From the NCBI RefSeq assembly GCF_900094735.1, contig NZ_FMBM01000002.1, forward strand, positions 1,612,001 through 1,676,000: a DNA stretch of 64,000 bases. The letters run 5' to 3'. Within the stretch, counting starts at the first letter, position 1. Every line of letters begins with the position of its first letter. This DNA is from Saliniramus fredricksonii. Lineage in GTDB: Bacteria > Pseudomonadota > Alphaproteobacteria > Rhizobiales > Beijerinckiaceae. The notes under the pieces are model-generated. The model was not told the DNA's origin and did not search any database. It saw only the letters and a program-made list of their open reading frames with translations. Positions 9,671 to 17,684 of this stretch are shown here, in pieces. The position numbers and the translations under genes are program-made.

Positions 9671-10564
9671 CTACTGCGCGGGCGTGCGGCTGCCGATCGC
9701 CCCGCGCAGTTCCGCAATCTCGGCACGCAATGCCTTGATCTCCTCGGCGAGCACCTCGCGCGAATCCTGGGCGGCCTGCTGCTTCGCCTCCTCGGCCTTG
9801 CGCTCTTCCTCATGCGCCACCTCGTGCTCGACCTGCATCGCATTCACCACGATACCGATGAACAGGTTGAGCATGGTGAAGGTGGTGGAGAGGATGAAGG
9901 GCAGGAAGAAGGCCCAGGCATAGGGGTAGACCTCCATGACGGGGCGGACGATCCCCATCGACCAGCTCTCCAGCGTCATCACCTGGAAGAGCGTATAGGC
10001 CGAATGCGGGATGGTGCCGAACCAGTCCGGGAAGCTGGCGGCGAAGAGCTTCGTCGCCATCACCGAGAAGACGTAGAACAGCAAGCTCAACAGCAGCACG
10101 ATAGAGCCCATGCCGGGCAAAGCCCCGATCAGCGCGCCGACGACGCGTTTGAGCGAGGGCACGATCGTGATCATGCGCAACAGACGCAGCACCCGCAGCG
10201 CACGCAGCACCGAGAAGGCGGCGGTGGCGGGCGCGAGCGCGATGGCGATGACGGTGAAATCGAACACGTTCCACGCGTTCTTGAAAAAACGCAGGCGGTA
10301 GACCGCGAGCCGCAGGCCGATCTCGATGACGAAGATCGTCAGGATGACCTGGTCGAGCGCCAGCAGAAACGGCCCGAAATTGGCCATCGCCCAGGCGCTG
10401 GTTTCCAGCCCCAGCGTGACCGCGTTCACCGCGATCAGCGTCATGATGATGCGCTCCAGAAGGCGCGATTCGACGAACGCCCTGATACGGTCCACTGCTC
10501 TATCTCCGGGTCGATGCTGATTCCACAGGCGGCGCGGCGCGCCTTCGAGGATTGAAGTGCGCAT
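9671..10564 (-). CDS. Voltage-gated sodium channel, BacNav type
   Basis: Starting at the ATG at 10564, this gives 297 residues with one six-helix voltage-gated domain. The S4 voltage sensor shows arginines every third position in RALRVLRLLRM (about residues 121-130). The pore helix and filter are TLESWSM (about 197-203), the sodium-selective filter seen in NavAb and NavMs; a calcium or potassium channel would differ here. After S6 (LNLFIGIVVNAMQ) the tail is a Glu/Ala/Lys-rich coiled coil ending in LRAEIAELRG, the usual BacNav tetramerisation tail. It converges on the AceE-like gene with a 7-base gap and diverges from the sensor kinase. The likely role is sodium entry linked to pH, motility or salt adaptation (inference). 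Confidence 0.9.
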   Translation of the reverse strand: MRTSILEGAPRRLWNQHRPGDRAVDRIRAFVESRLLERIIMTLIAVNAVTLGLETSAWAMANFGPFLLALDQVILTIFVIEIGLRLAVYRLRFFKNAWNVFDFTVIAIALAPATAAFSVLRALRVLRLLRMITIVPSLKRVVGALIGALPGMGSIVLLLSLLFYVFSVMATKLFAASFPDWFGTIPHSAYTLFQVMTLESWSMGIVRPVMEVYPYAWAFFLPFILSTTFTMLNLFIGIVVNAMQVEHEVAHEEERKAEEAKQQAAQDSREVLAEEIKALRAEIAELRGAIGSRTPAQ

Positions 10565-10798
10565 GAACGCACCCGTCGTCAAGCTCCGGCGCTCCCTGAG
10601 CAAATCGCGCCACGACCGGGACAGCAAAAACCGCCGGGCGGCACGGCAAGAGCGACCGCCTCCGCGCATTTGCACATTAAACATCCCTTAACCCACTTTC
10701 GGGCGAACTGGGATGCGGAATAGTGTATCCCTCTGATTCGGATTCGCGTGCTTCGGCGACGCGGATTCGCGCGGTGGCGAGCGGAGTGATTCTCGATC

Positions 10799-13348
10799 AT
10801 GATCAGGAGATGGCGGGGCGCGGGACGCAATGGCACGGGGATGCTGGAAGCAGCCATCCGCAACCGGACGACGCGCGTCGCTGCATCGGGTCACAGGCTC
10901 TTGCTGCGCAGCATGACGGCACTCGCCAGCATCGCCATCGCCCCGCCCGCGCTGGCCGCGCCCGCCAATACCCGCGCGGACGGTTTTCTCACCACGCTCA
11001 CAGAGCCGCATCTCGCGGTTTCCTTCGCCTTCGTTGCCGGAAGCGCGATCTTCGTCCTCACCACCGCCGTGTTCTATCGCATGGAACTGCGCAACTGGCG
11101 CGCGCGCGAAGCGGGCATGCGGGCCGAGCTGGCCGAGTTGAGCAGCGCGCATGACCGCGCCGAGATCCTGATCGGCGCGGAGAGTCAGATCGTCGTCAGC
11201 TGGGAGAGCCGCGACGCACAGCCGCGCATCGAGGGCGATCCGACGACACTGGGCACCGGCATCGGAGGGCGGCGTATCCTCGCATTCGGCTCCTGGCTCG
11301 GCGCCGCCGATGCCTCCGCGATCGAGGCGGCACTGCAACGCCTGCGCGAACGCGGCGAAGCTTTCCGGATGACGCTCAAGACCAATGCCGGGCGCTTCAT
11401 CGATGCCGAGGGCCGCGCACTCGGCGGTCGGGCGATCCTGCGCCTGCGCGACGTCACCGGCGAGCGGGCCGAACTGATGAAGGTCAAGCGCGAATTCAAG
11501 CGCATTCATGATGAACTGGAGCGGCTGCGCACGGTGCTCGATTCCGTCGATCAGCCGGTCTGGCTGCGCGATGGTGACGGTAAGCTCGCCTGGGCCAATG
11601 CAGCCTATCTCGCCGCGATCGAGGCCGAGAGCGTCGAGGACGCACGCGGTCGCAAACTGGAACTGCTCGATTCCGCAGCGCGGGCCCAGGCCGCGCAGCA
11701 GCGCGAGGCCGGCAAGCGTTTCGCCGCGCGCACCGCAGCCATCGTCATCGGCAAACGCCGCATGCTCGACGTGACCGAGACCCCCTCCCCCGGCGGTGCG
11801 GCGGGCGTCGCCATCGATGTCAGCGAGGTCGAGCAGTTGCGCACGGACCTCAACCGGGAGATGGAAGCGCATGTGCGCACGCTTGACCAGCTCCCCACCG
11901 CCGTGGCCATCTTCGACGCCAGCCAGCATCTGACCTTCCACAACACCGCCTATCGTCAGCTCTGGGGGCTGGATCAGCCCTTCCTGGATAGCGGCCCCGC
12001 CGATAACGAGATTCTCGACCGTCTGCGCGGCATGCGCAAACTCCCCGAACAGGCGGATTTCCGCAGCTGGAAGACGGATGTGCTCTCGGCCTATCGCAGC
12101 ATCGAGCCGCGCGAGACCTGGTGGCACCTGCCGGACGGGCGCACCCTGCGCGTCGTCGCCAATCCCAACCCCAATGGCGGGCTGACTTACCTCTTCGACG
12201 ATGTCAGCGATCACATCAAACTCGAATCGCGCTTCAACGCGTTGCTGCGCGTACAGGGCGAGACGCTCGACACTTTGGCCGAGGGCGTGGCCGTGTTCGG
12301 CTCGGACGGACGCTTGCGCCTGTCGAACCAGGCCTTCGCCCGCCTCTGGCGCTTGCCCGAGGCGCTCACCACCGACAACCCGCATCTCGATGCGGTCATC
12401 GCGCATTGTCAGCAGAACGTGCCGGCCGAGGAGCCCTGGGCGGAGATCCGCGCAGCTGTGGCGGGCGGCGCGGACGGGCGCACCGGCTTTGCGCTGCGCA
12501 TGGAACGCAAGGACGGGATCGTGCTCGACTGTGCGGGCCAGCCGCTGCCCGATGGCGCGATGCTGCTCACCTTCATCGATGTCACCGCAAGCGTGAATGT
12601 CGAGCGCGCGCTCACGGAGAAGAACGACGCGCTTGAGCGGGCGGCGCAGCTGCGCGACGAATTCGTGCACCACGTCTCCTACGAGCTGCGCTCGCCGCTC
12701 ACCACGATCATCGGCTTCACGCAACTGCTCTCGGACGAAACCGTCGGCGCACTGAATGAGCGCCAGCGCGAATATGCCGGCCATATCATGCGCTCCTCCG
12801 GGGCGCTGCTTGCCATCATCAACGACATCCTCGACCTTGCCTCCATCGATACCGGCTCGCTCGCGCTCGAACCCGGCGAGATCGATATCCGCGAGACGAT
12901 CGAGGCGGCCGTGCGCGGCCTGGAGGATCGCATCGCCGAGAGCGATCTGCATCTCGATATCACCGTCGACGAGACCATCGGCAGCTTCACCGGCGACGGA
13001 AAGCGCATCCGGCAGGTGCTTTTCAATCTCATATCCAATGCAATCGGATTCTCCGAGGCGGGCGGGCGCATTCGCGTGTCGGCGCAGCGGCGCGACGACG
13101 AGATCGTCTTCAGCGTCGCCGATCAGGGCCAGGGTATGCCCGAACACGTCGCCGCACGGGTTTTCGAGCGATTCGAAAGCCATACCGGCGGCACCACGCA
13201 TCGCGGCGTCGGGCTGGGCCTTTCGATCGTGCGCTCCTTTGTCGAATTGCATGGCGGGCATGTGAAGCTCGAATCGTCACCGGGAACCGGAACCACGGTG
13301 ACTTGCGTTTTCCCGGCTGACGGCCCGCGCCGGCTTGCGGCAGAGTGA
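10799..13348 (+). CDS. PAS-domain sensor histidine kinase with substituted H-box
   Basis: This 849-residue protein has a hydrophobic N-terminal segment ending in an Ala-rich stretch (IAPPALAAPA), a membrane helix (AVSFAFVAGSAIFVLTTAVF, about 72-91), several PAS-like regions (about 115-600), a dimerisation helix and a HATPase domain. The ATP-binding motifs are intact: NLISNAIGFSE, ADQGQGMPE, FERFES and GVGLGLSIV. The H-box reads FVHHVSYELRSPLTTIIGF: the position normally occupied by the phosphorylated histidine (SHELRTPL) is Tyr628, with histidines at 624-625. No response regulator is adjacent. The ATG at 10841 is an alternative start. The gene sits 28 bases before the TsaE fusion, a neighbourhood I recall from other Hyphomicrobiales. 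Autokinase activity is uncertain. Confidence 0.85.
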   Translation: MIRRWRGAGRNGTGMLEAAIRNRTTRVAASGHRLLLRSMTALASIAIAPPALAAPANTRADGFLTTLTEPHLAVSFAFVAGSAIFVLTTAVFYRMELRNWRAREAGMRAELAELSSAHDRAEILIGAESQIVVSWESRDAQPRIEGDPTTLGTGIGGRRILAFGSWLGAADASAIEAALQRLRERGEAFRMTLKTNAGRFIDAEGRALGGRAILRLRDVTGERAELMKVKREFKRIHDELERLRTVLDSVDQPVWLRDGDGKLAWANAAYLAAIEAESVEDARGRKLELLDSAARAQAAQQREAGKRFAARTAAIVIGKRRMLDVTETPSPGGAAGVAIDVSEVEQLRTDLNREMEAHVRTLDQLPTAVAIFDASQHLTFHNTAYRQLWGLDQPFLDSGPADNEILDRLRGMRKLPEQADFRSWKTDVLSAYRSIEPRETWWHLPDGRTLRVVANPNPNGGLTYLFDDVSDHIKLESRFNALLRVQGETLDTLAEGVAVFGSDGRLRLSNQAFARLWRLPEALTTDNPHLDAVIAHCQQNVPAEEPWAEIRAAVAGGADGRTGFALRMERKDGIVLDCAGQPLPDGAMLLTFIDVTASVNVERALTEKNDALERAAQLRDEFVHHVSYELRSPLTTIIGFTQLLSDETVGALNERQREYAGHIMRSSGALLAIINDILDLASIDTGSLALEPGEIDIRETIEAAVRGLEDRIAESDLHLDITVDETIGSFTGDGKRIRQVLFNLISNAIGFSEAGGRIRVSAQRRDDEIVFSVADQGQGMPEHVAARVFERFESHTGGTTHRGVGLGLSIVRSFVELHGGHVKLESSPGTGTTVTCVFPADGPRRLAAE

Positions 13349-13376
13349 GCCGGCGGGCAGCAACGAGACGAGTGCG

Positions 13377-14951
13377 ATGGCTTCGAAACCGGCCGATTCC
13401 GGCCTCTCCGCCCTGCCTCCCGGCCCTGACCCGCATGTACCGGTCTGGGAGCTGACGCTCGCGGATGAGGAAGCGACGCTCGATCTGGCGCGCTTCATCG
13501 CGGATGAACTGCGCCCCGGCGACGTGGTGACGCTCTCTGGTGGACTCGGGGCCGGCAAGACGACGCTGGCGCGCGCCGTGATCCGGTCGCTGACGGGGGA
13601 CCCCGGGATGGAGGTTCCCAGCCCGACCTACACCCTGATGCAGATCTATGACGGCCAACGCTGCCCGGTCGTGCATGCCGATTTCTACCGCATTGCCGGC
13701 CCGGGCGAACTTCTCGAAATGGGCTGGGAGGAAGCCACCGAATCCGCGATCACGCTGGTGGAATGGCCCGACCGGGCCGAGGAGGCGCTGGCGCGCTCGC
13801 GGCTCGAGATCACCCTCGACATGATCCCGCCCGAACAGGGCGGCGGGCGCGTCGCGATCATGGTGGGGACCGGCGCCTTCGGCGAACGCGTCACCCGGGC
13901 CCGCGCGCTCAAGGCGATGCTGTTGCGCACCGGCTGGGACCAGGCCGAGCGCACGCCGATGACCGGGGATGCCTCGTCGCGCGCCTATGAGCGCCTCACC
14001 CGCGCCGACGGTGCGACCGCGATCCTGATGATCTCCCCACGCCGCCCGGACGGGCCCGCGATCCGTATGGGGCGTTCCTACAGCGATCTCGCCCGGCTGG
14101 CGGAGAGCATCCACGCCTTTGTCGCCATGGATCGCGGCCTGCGCGCGCTCAACTTCTCCGCGCCGAAGATCTATGGCGAGGATCTCGATATCGGCCTCCT
14201 GCTGATCGAGGATCTCGGCCCCGGCGGCGTGGTCGATGCGAACGGGCCGATCCCGGAGCGTTATGCGGAGGCGGCGGCCCTGCTTGCGAAATTGCACCAG
14301 ACGCCGCTGCCACATGTCCTGCCCGTCGGCGATGATCTCGAACACGTGATCCCGCCCTATGATGCGCAGGCCATGCTGATCGAGGTTGAGCTGTTCCTTG
14401 ACTGGTACCTGAAATACCGGATCGGCACGACGGCCTCGGGCGCAGCACGCTCCGAATTCCTCAATGCCTGGGCGGATGCGCTGGAGCCCGCGCTCTACGG
14501 TCCGCAGAGCTGGGTTTTGCGCGATTACCATTCGCCCAATCTCATCTGGCTCCCCGAGCGCGAGGGGCTCGCGCGGGTCGGGCTGATCGATTTCCAGGAC
14601 GCGGTGATCGGCCCGCCCGCCTATGATCTCGTCTCGCTCCTGCAGGATGCGCGCATCGACGTGCCGGCATCGCTCGAAATCAAGCTGCTCTCGCAATATT
14701 GCAGGCTTCGCCGGGAGGCCGACGAGAGCTTTGATCTGCCCGGCTTCACCAAAGTCTACGCCCTGATGGGCGCCCAGCGCGCCACCAAGATCCTCGGCAT
14801 CTTCACCCGCCTCGACATCCGCGACGGCAAACCCGGTTATCTCGACCACATCCCCCGCATCGAAGCCTATCTCGCCCGCAATCTGGAGCATCCGGCGCTG
14901 GCGCGGCTGAAGGCGTGGTTTACGGCGCATGGCCAATATCCACGGCGATGA
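13377..14951 (+). CDS. tsaE: TsaE tRNA t6A ATPase fused to an AmgK-like sugar phosphotransferase
   Basis: The 524-residue protein is a fusion. Residues ~20-175 are TsaE, the ATPase of the threonylcarbamoyladenosine (t6A37) complex: Walker A GGLGAGKTT at 55-63 and PSPTYTLMQ, DFYR and VEWPDRAEE further on. Residues ~180-524 are an aminoglycoside-phosphotransferase-fold kinase with catalytic DYHSPNLIW and metal-binding LIDFQDAVIGPPAYD. This matches AmgK-type kinases that phosphorylate N-acetylmuramic acid or GlcNAc in peptidoglycan recycling. The same fusion occurs in many Hyphomicrobiales. The murU-like nucleotidyltransferase and addAB genes that often follow are absent; an AT-rich insert begins right after the stop. 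A TTG at 13335 would be an earlier, less likely start. Confidence 0.88.
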   Translation: MASKPADSGLSALPPGPDPHVPVWELTLADEEATLDLARFIADELRPGDVVTLSGGLGAGKTTLARAVIRSLTGDPGMEVPSPTYTLMQIYDGQRCPVVHADFYRIAGPGELLEMGWEEATESAITLVEWPDRAEEALARSRLEITLDMIPPEQGGGRVAIMVGTGAFGERVTRARALKAMLLRTGWDQAERTPMTGDASSRAYERLTRADGATAILMISPRRPDGPAIRMGRSYSDLARLAESIHAFVAMDRGLRALNFSAPKIYGEDLDIGLLLIEDLGPGGVVDANGPIPERYAEAAALLAKLHQTPLPHVLPVGDDLEHVIPPYDAQAMLIEVELFLDWYLKYRIGTTASGAARSEFLNAWADALEPALYGPQSWVLRDYHSPNLIWLPEREGLARVGLIDFQDAVIGPPAYDLVSLLQDARIDVPASLEIKLLSQYCRLRREADESFDLPGFTKVYALMGAQRATKILGIFTRLDIRDGKPGYLDHIPRIEAYLARNLEHPALARLKAWFTAHGQYPRR

Positions 14952-15041
14952 GAAAGGAGGATATCAACAATTTTTTCGAGTTTCGCGCAGAAGTGTGGCG
15001 CACTATTTGCAAGAATCTTTATGGCCTCGCCATTCTCAATG

Positions 15042-15070
15042 TTGACAAAAGGTGGCCCGCAATCATATAT
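15042..15070 (+). promoter_or_regulatory. Sigma70-like promoter of the AT-rich cassette
   Basis: A perfect -35 TTGACA (15042-15047) is followed after 17 bases by ATATAT (15065-15070), or after 18 by TATATG. The ATG of the 65-residue ORF lies 28 bases further on, with AGAGGAG between. Confidence 0.6.
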
Positions 15071-15097
15071 GGCGCCCCAAATAGAGGAGTGACTACA

Positions 15098-15295
15098 ATG
15101 TCGGAAAATCTTGACTCAGAACAGCGACTTGAAGACCGTTCACAAACCAGTGCCTTTTTGTCTGGCTGGTTCGATGAGCAGTTCGTTCATGGCCCCGATC
15201 CTGAATATGGATATCCCAAGAATCATTTACCCGAAGTTCCCGATGGTTTTGAACTAGAAATTGCACGAAACCCCTTTAGTGCGGAAGAAACGTAA
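15098..15295 (+). CDS. Unrecognised 65-residue acidic protein
   Basis: The ATG at 15098 has GAGGAG about nine bases upstream and a promoter-like sequence just before that, so this start is preferred over the in-frame ATG at 14948, which overlaps the TsaE-fusion stop. The 65-residue product is acidic, starts MSENLDSEQRLEDRSQ, and contains an aromatic patch SGWFDEQF and a Pro/Gly-rich middle (GPDPEYGYPKNHLPEVPDG). I recognise no family. It precedes a second unknown gene by 44 bases and is probably co-transcribed with it. Small acidic partner followed by a larger helical protein would fit a toxin-antitoxin or defence pair, but no motif proves it. Confidence 0.6.
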   Translation: MSENLDSEQRLEDRSQTSAFLSGWFDEQFVHGPDPEYGYPKNHLPEVPDGFELEIARNPFSAEET

Positions 15296-15339
15296 TATTT
15301 TACATGAGCACATAAAAGAATTTACATTCGGGGGCGATA

Positions 15340-15894
15340 ATGAAAATAACAAATCAGACTTTACCTGGTCTTATGGCGGGTAAAGAAACTTTTGTAGAAA
15401 TATACAAACAATTTGCTGATGCGAAGTTACGCGAAGCACGACTTACACCAAAACTATCCCGCCCGCGTTTGATCGAGGTAAGGGGTGCTTGGCGCAACGA
15501 TTTGACCCGGGTTCAGGAGCACGAGCCGAACTTGAGTCAGGGCTTGGACCATTTCAAGCAGGCAGCTCATCTCGTGTTTTGGCTTAGGCGAATGAGTCCG
15601 CTCGTTGAAGCGCATGACGATTACGATAATATTGCTGACGCGCAGGGCTATCCACTGACTGACTCTGAAAAGTCATTTCGGAAAATTCTTCTCCCTTATG
15701 CAAATGAGTTTCTTGCATTTGATTTTGGCCTCCAGATAGTTAGATTTTACGAAAACGGGAAACAAACCTCAACGCAAAAAATAAACGCAACAGAAATTCC
15801 TGCTGATTACTACAAAACTGTATGCCATTTTTTAAAATTCAAAACCGTTTCTCCGCACGCAATAAACCTCATTTATCGCTCGCTTTTCGTTTGA
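15340..15894 (+). CDS. Unrecognised 184-residue protein of the AT-rich cassette
   Basis: The start ATG at 15340 is preceded by GGGGGCG. The protein looks mostly helical, with no membrane segment or signal peptide, and its codon use is much more AT-rich than that of its neighbours. Recognisable stretches are LDHFKQAAHLVFWLRRMSPL around residues 88-107 and FLKFKTVSPHAINLIYRSLF at the C-terminus. The middle part loosely recalls HEPN-like helical proteins, but the RX4-6H ribonuclease motif is not evident, so I do not assign it. It follows the acidic 65-residue gene and precedes trpG, with no strong terminator between. The function is unknown. Confidence 0.65.
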   Translation: MKITNQTLPGLMAGKETFVEIYKQFADAKLREARLTPKLSRPRLIEVRGAWRNDLTRVQEHEPNLSQGLDHFKQAAHLVFWLRRMSPLVEAHDDYDNIADAQGYPLTDSEKSFRKILLPYANEFLAFDFGLQIVRFYENGKQTSTQKINATEIPADYYKTVCHFLKFKTVSPHAINLIYRSLFV

Positions 15895-16031
15895 AGCGAT
15901 GAGTAGCAATTGAGCTTCAAGCATCTCGGCCTTACGCGAAACACGCCCCCCGCCTTTTACCCTTCCCCCACGCCCGTGCTCTTGCTATGCAAACGGCAAG
16001 GATAAACACCAGTCAGGCAAGGGGGGAAGCG

Positions 16032-16649
16032 GTGAGCAGGGTTCTCGTCATCGACAATTACGACTCCTTCACCTGGAATCTCGTGCATCTGATCAGCCGC
16101 TTCACGCGCGATATCACCGTCCTGCGCAATGATCAGGCGAGCGCATCGGACGTGCTGGATAGCGGCCATGACGCGATCGTGCTCTCGCCCGGCCCCTGCA
16201 CCCCCAATGAAGCCGGGATCTGCCTTGATCTGATCCGCGAAGGCGCGGGCCGCGTGCCGATCTTCGGGGTCTGTCTGGGCATGCAGGCAATCGGCCAGGC
16301 CTTCGGCGCCGATATCGTGCGCGCGCCACTGCCCTTGCACGGCAAGACCAGCCCCATCCGCCATCGCGGCGAGGGCGTCTTCGCCGGGTGCCCGGAATCG
16401 CTGGAAGCCACGCGCTACCATTCTCTTGTGATCGCGCGCGAGAGCTGCCCGGCGGAACTCGTGATCACGGCCGAAAGCGATGACGGGCTGATCATGGGCG
16501 TCGAGCATCGCACCCTGCCCGTCTGTGGCGTGCAGTTCCACCCCGAGAGCATCATGACGCCGGATGGTGGCACGCTGCTTGGCAATTTCTTCGACAAGGC
16601 GGCGCGCTGGCGCAACCGGGCCCCCGCCGCCGCGACCGCCCCCGCCTGA
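16032..16649 (+). CDS. trpG: Anthranilate synthase glutamine amidotransferase subunit
   Basis: This class-I glutamine amidotransferase (205 residues from the GTG at 16032, with GGGGGGAA just upstream) supplies ammonia to chorismate. Motifs are [10 protein letters not shown] at the N-terminus, the oxyanion-loop LSPGPCTP, the nucleophile in [15 protein letters not shown], and the His-Glu pair in QFHPES. The ATG at 15987 would add 15 residues but lacks a good ribosome-binding site. It leads the trpG-trpD-trpC-moaC-moeA cluster. The synthase subunit TrpE is not in the window. PabA-type proteins are near identical in motif, so dual use in folate synthesis is possible; the trp context favours TrpG. 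Confidence 0.93.
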   Translation: MSRVLVIDNYDSFTWNLVHLISRFTRDITVLRNDQASASDVLDSGHDAIVLSPGPCTPNEAGICLDLIREGAGRVPIFGVCLGMQAIGQAFGADIVRAPLPLHGKTSPIRHRGEGVFAGCPESLEATRYHSLVIARESCPAELVITAESDDGLIMGVEHRTLPVCGVQFHPESIMTPDGGTLLGNFFDKAARWRNRAPAAATAPA

Positions 16650-16660
16650 ACCCGGCAGAT

Positions 16661-17680
16661 GTGAGCATGGACAGTTTCAAACCCTATATCGCCAAGGTCG
16701 CCACCGGCGCGACGCTTTCGCAGGAAGAAGCCCGCGCGGCCTTCGACGCGCTGCTTTCCGGCGAGGTCACCCCCTCCCAGGCCGGCGCCTTCCTGATGGC
16801 CCTGCGCGTGCGCGGCGAGGCGCTTGACGAGATCACCGGCGCGGCTTCGGCCATGCGCGCGCGGATGCTGCCGGTCAAGGCGCCCTCCGATGCGATCGAC
16901 ATCGTCGGCACGGGGGGCGATCATTCCGGGACCTACAATATCTCCACGCTCGCCGCCTTTATTGTCGCTGCCTGCGGCGTGCCGGTGGCCAAGCACGGTA
17001 ACCGCGCCGCCTCCTCGAAATCGGGCGCGGCGGATGTGCTGAGCGCGCTCGGCGTCACCATCGGGCGTGAACCGCATACGCTGGAACGCTGCCTCGAACA
17101 GGCCAATCTCTGCTTCATGTTCGCGCAGACGCACCATGCCTCGATGCGCCATGTCGGGCCCTTGCGCGTGGAGCTCGGCACACGCACGATCTTCAACCTG
17201 CTCGGGCCCCTGACCAATCCGGCCAGTGTCCGGCGCCAGCTGCTGGGCGTGTTCTCGGATGTCTGGATCGAGCCGCTGGCGAAAGTGCTCGGACAGCTTG
17301 GCTCGCAGAAGGTCTGGGTCGTGCACGGCTCCGACGGGCTCGACGAGATCACCACCACCGGCGAGACCCATGTCGCGGCGATCGAGAACGGCACATTCTC
17401 GCGCTTTACCATCCACCCGGAAAGCGTGGGCATTGCGCTGGCCGATCCGCGCGACCTGAAGGGCGCCGATCCCGAGCACAATGCCAGGGCGATGCGCGTC
17501 GTGCTCGACGGGGAGAAATCGCCCTATCGCGACATTGCGGTGATCAATGCCGGCGCCTCTCTCGTCGTCGCCGAGAAGGCGCGCGATCTCAAGGAGGGCG
17601 TCGCCATGGCCGCCGAGGCGATCGATTCCGGGGCGGCCAAAGCCACGCTCGACAAGCTCGTCGCCGTTTCCGGAGCCTGA
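16661..17680 (+). CDS. trpD: Anthranilate phosphoribosyltransferase
   Basis: TrpD joins anthranilate and PRPP to give phosphoribosyl-anthranilate, the second step of tryptophan synthesis. The 339-residue protein has the family pattern: a helical N-terminus, the PRPP-binding glycine loop [14 protein letters not shown] (about residues 85-98), [21 protein letters not shown] (split here as KHGNRAASS and KSGAADVL), and the conserved GPLTNP segment. Start is the GTG at 16661 or the ATG at 16667; the difference is two residues. It lies 11 bases after trpG and 4 bases before trpC, so translation is likely linked. Confidence 0.96.
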   Translation: MSMDSFKPYIAKVATGATLSQEEARAAFDALLSGEVTPSQAGAFLMALRVRGEALDEITGAASAMRARMLPVKAPSDAIDIVGTGGDHSGTYNISTLAAFIVAACGVPVAKHGNRAASSKSGAADVLSALGVTIGREPHTLERCLEQANLCFMFAQTHHASMRHVGPLRVELGTRTIFNLLGPLTNPASVRRQLLGVFSDVWIEPLAKVLGQLGSQKVWVVHGSDGLDEITTTGETHVAAIENGTFSRFTIHPESVGIALADPRDLKGADPEHNARAMRVVLDGEKSPYRDIAVINAGASLVVAEKARDLKEGVAMAAEAIDSGAAKATLDKLVAVSGA

Positions 17681-17684
17681 TGCG

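Larger units (their letters stand above)
14952..15960. other. AT-rich insert with two unrecognised genes
   Basis: From the base after the TsaE-fusion stop to about 15960, composition and codon use change sharply: A/T-rich codons and poly-A/T runs replace the GC-rich pattern on both sides. It holds a promoter, two ORFs with their own ribosome-binding sites, and no transposase or obvious direct repeats at the ends. It begins with a strong AAAGGAGG (14953-14960) that no longer precedes a suitably placed gene start. It reads as a horizontally acquired cassette replacing the former downstream gene. Confidence 0.65.

Noticed and set aside
14948-15295. Longer ORF starting at the ATG overlapping the TsaE-fusion stop
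   Set aside because: The promoter-like TTGACA...ATATAT and the ribosome-binding site both lie inside it, directly before the ATG at 15098, so the shorter ORF is more credible.
15340-15894. Assignment of the 184-residue protein as a HEPN ribonuclease toxin
   Set aside because: The helical character is suggestive but the RX4-6H motif is not seen, so no family was assigned.
15889-15920. Terminator after the 184-residue ORF (TTGAAGC...GCTTCAA)
   Set aside because: The 7-bp stem has a 16-base loop, overlaps the stop codon region and is not followed by a T-run.
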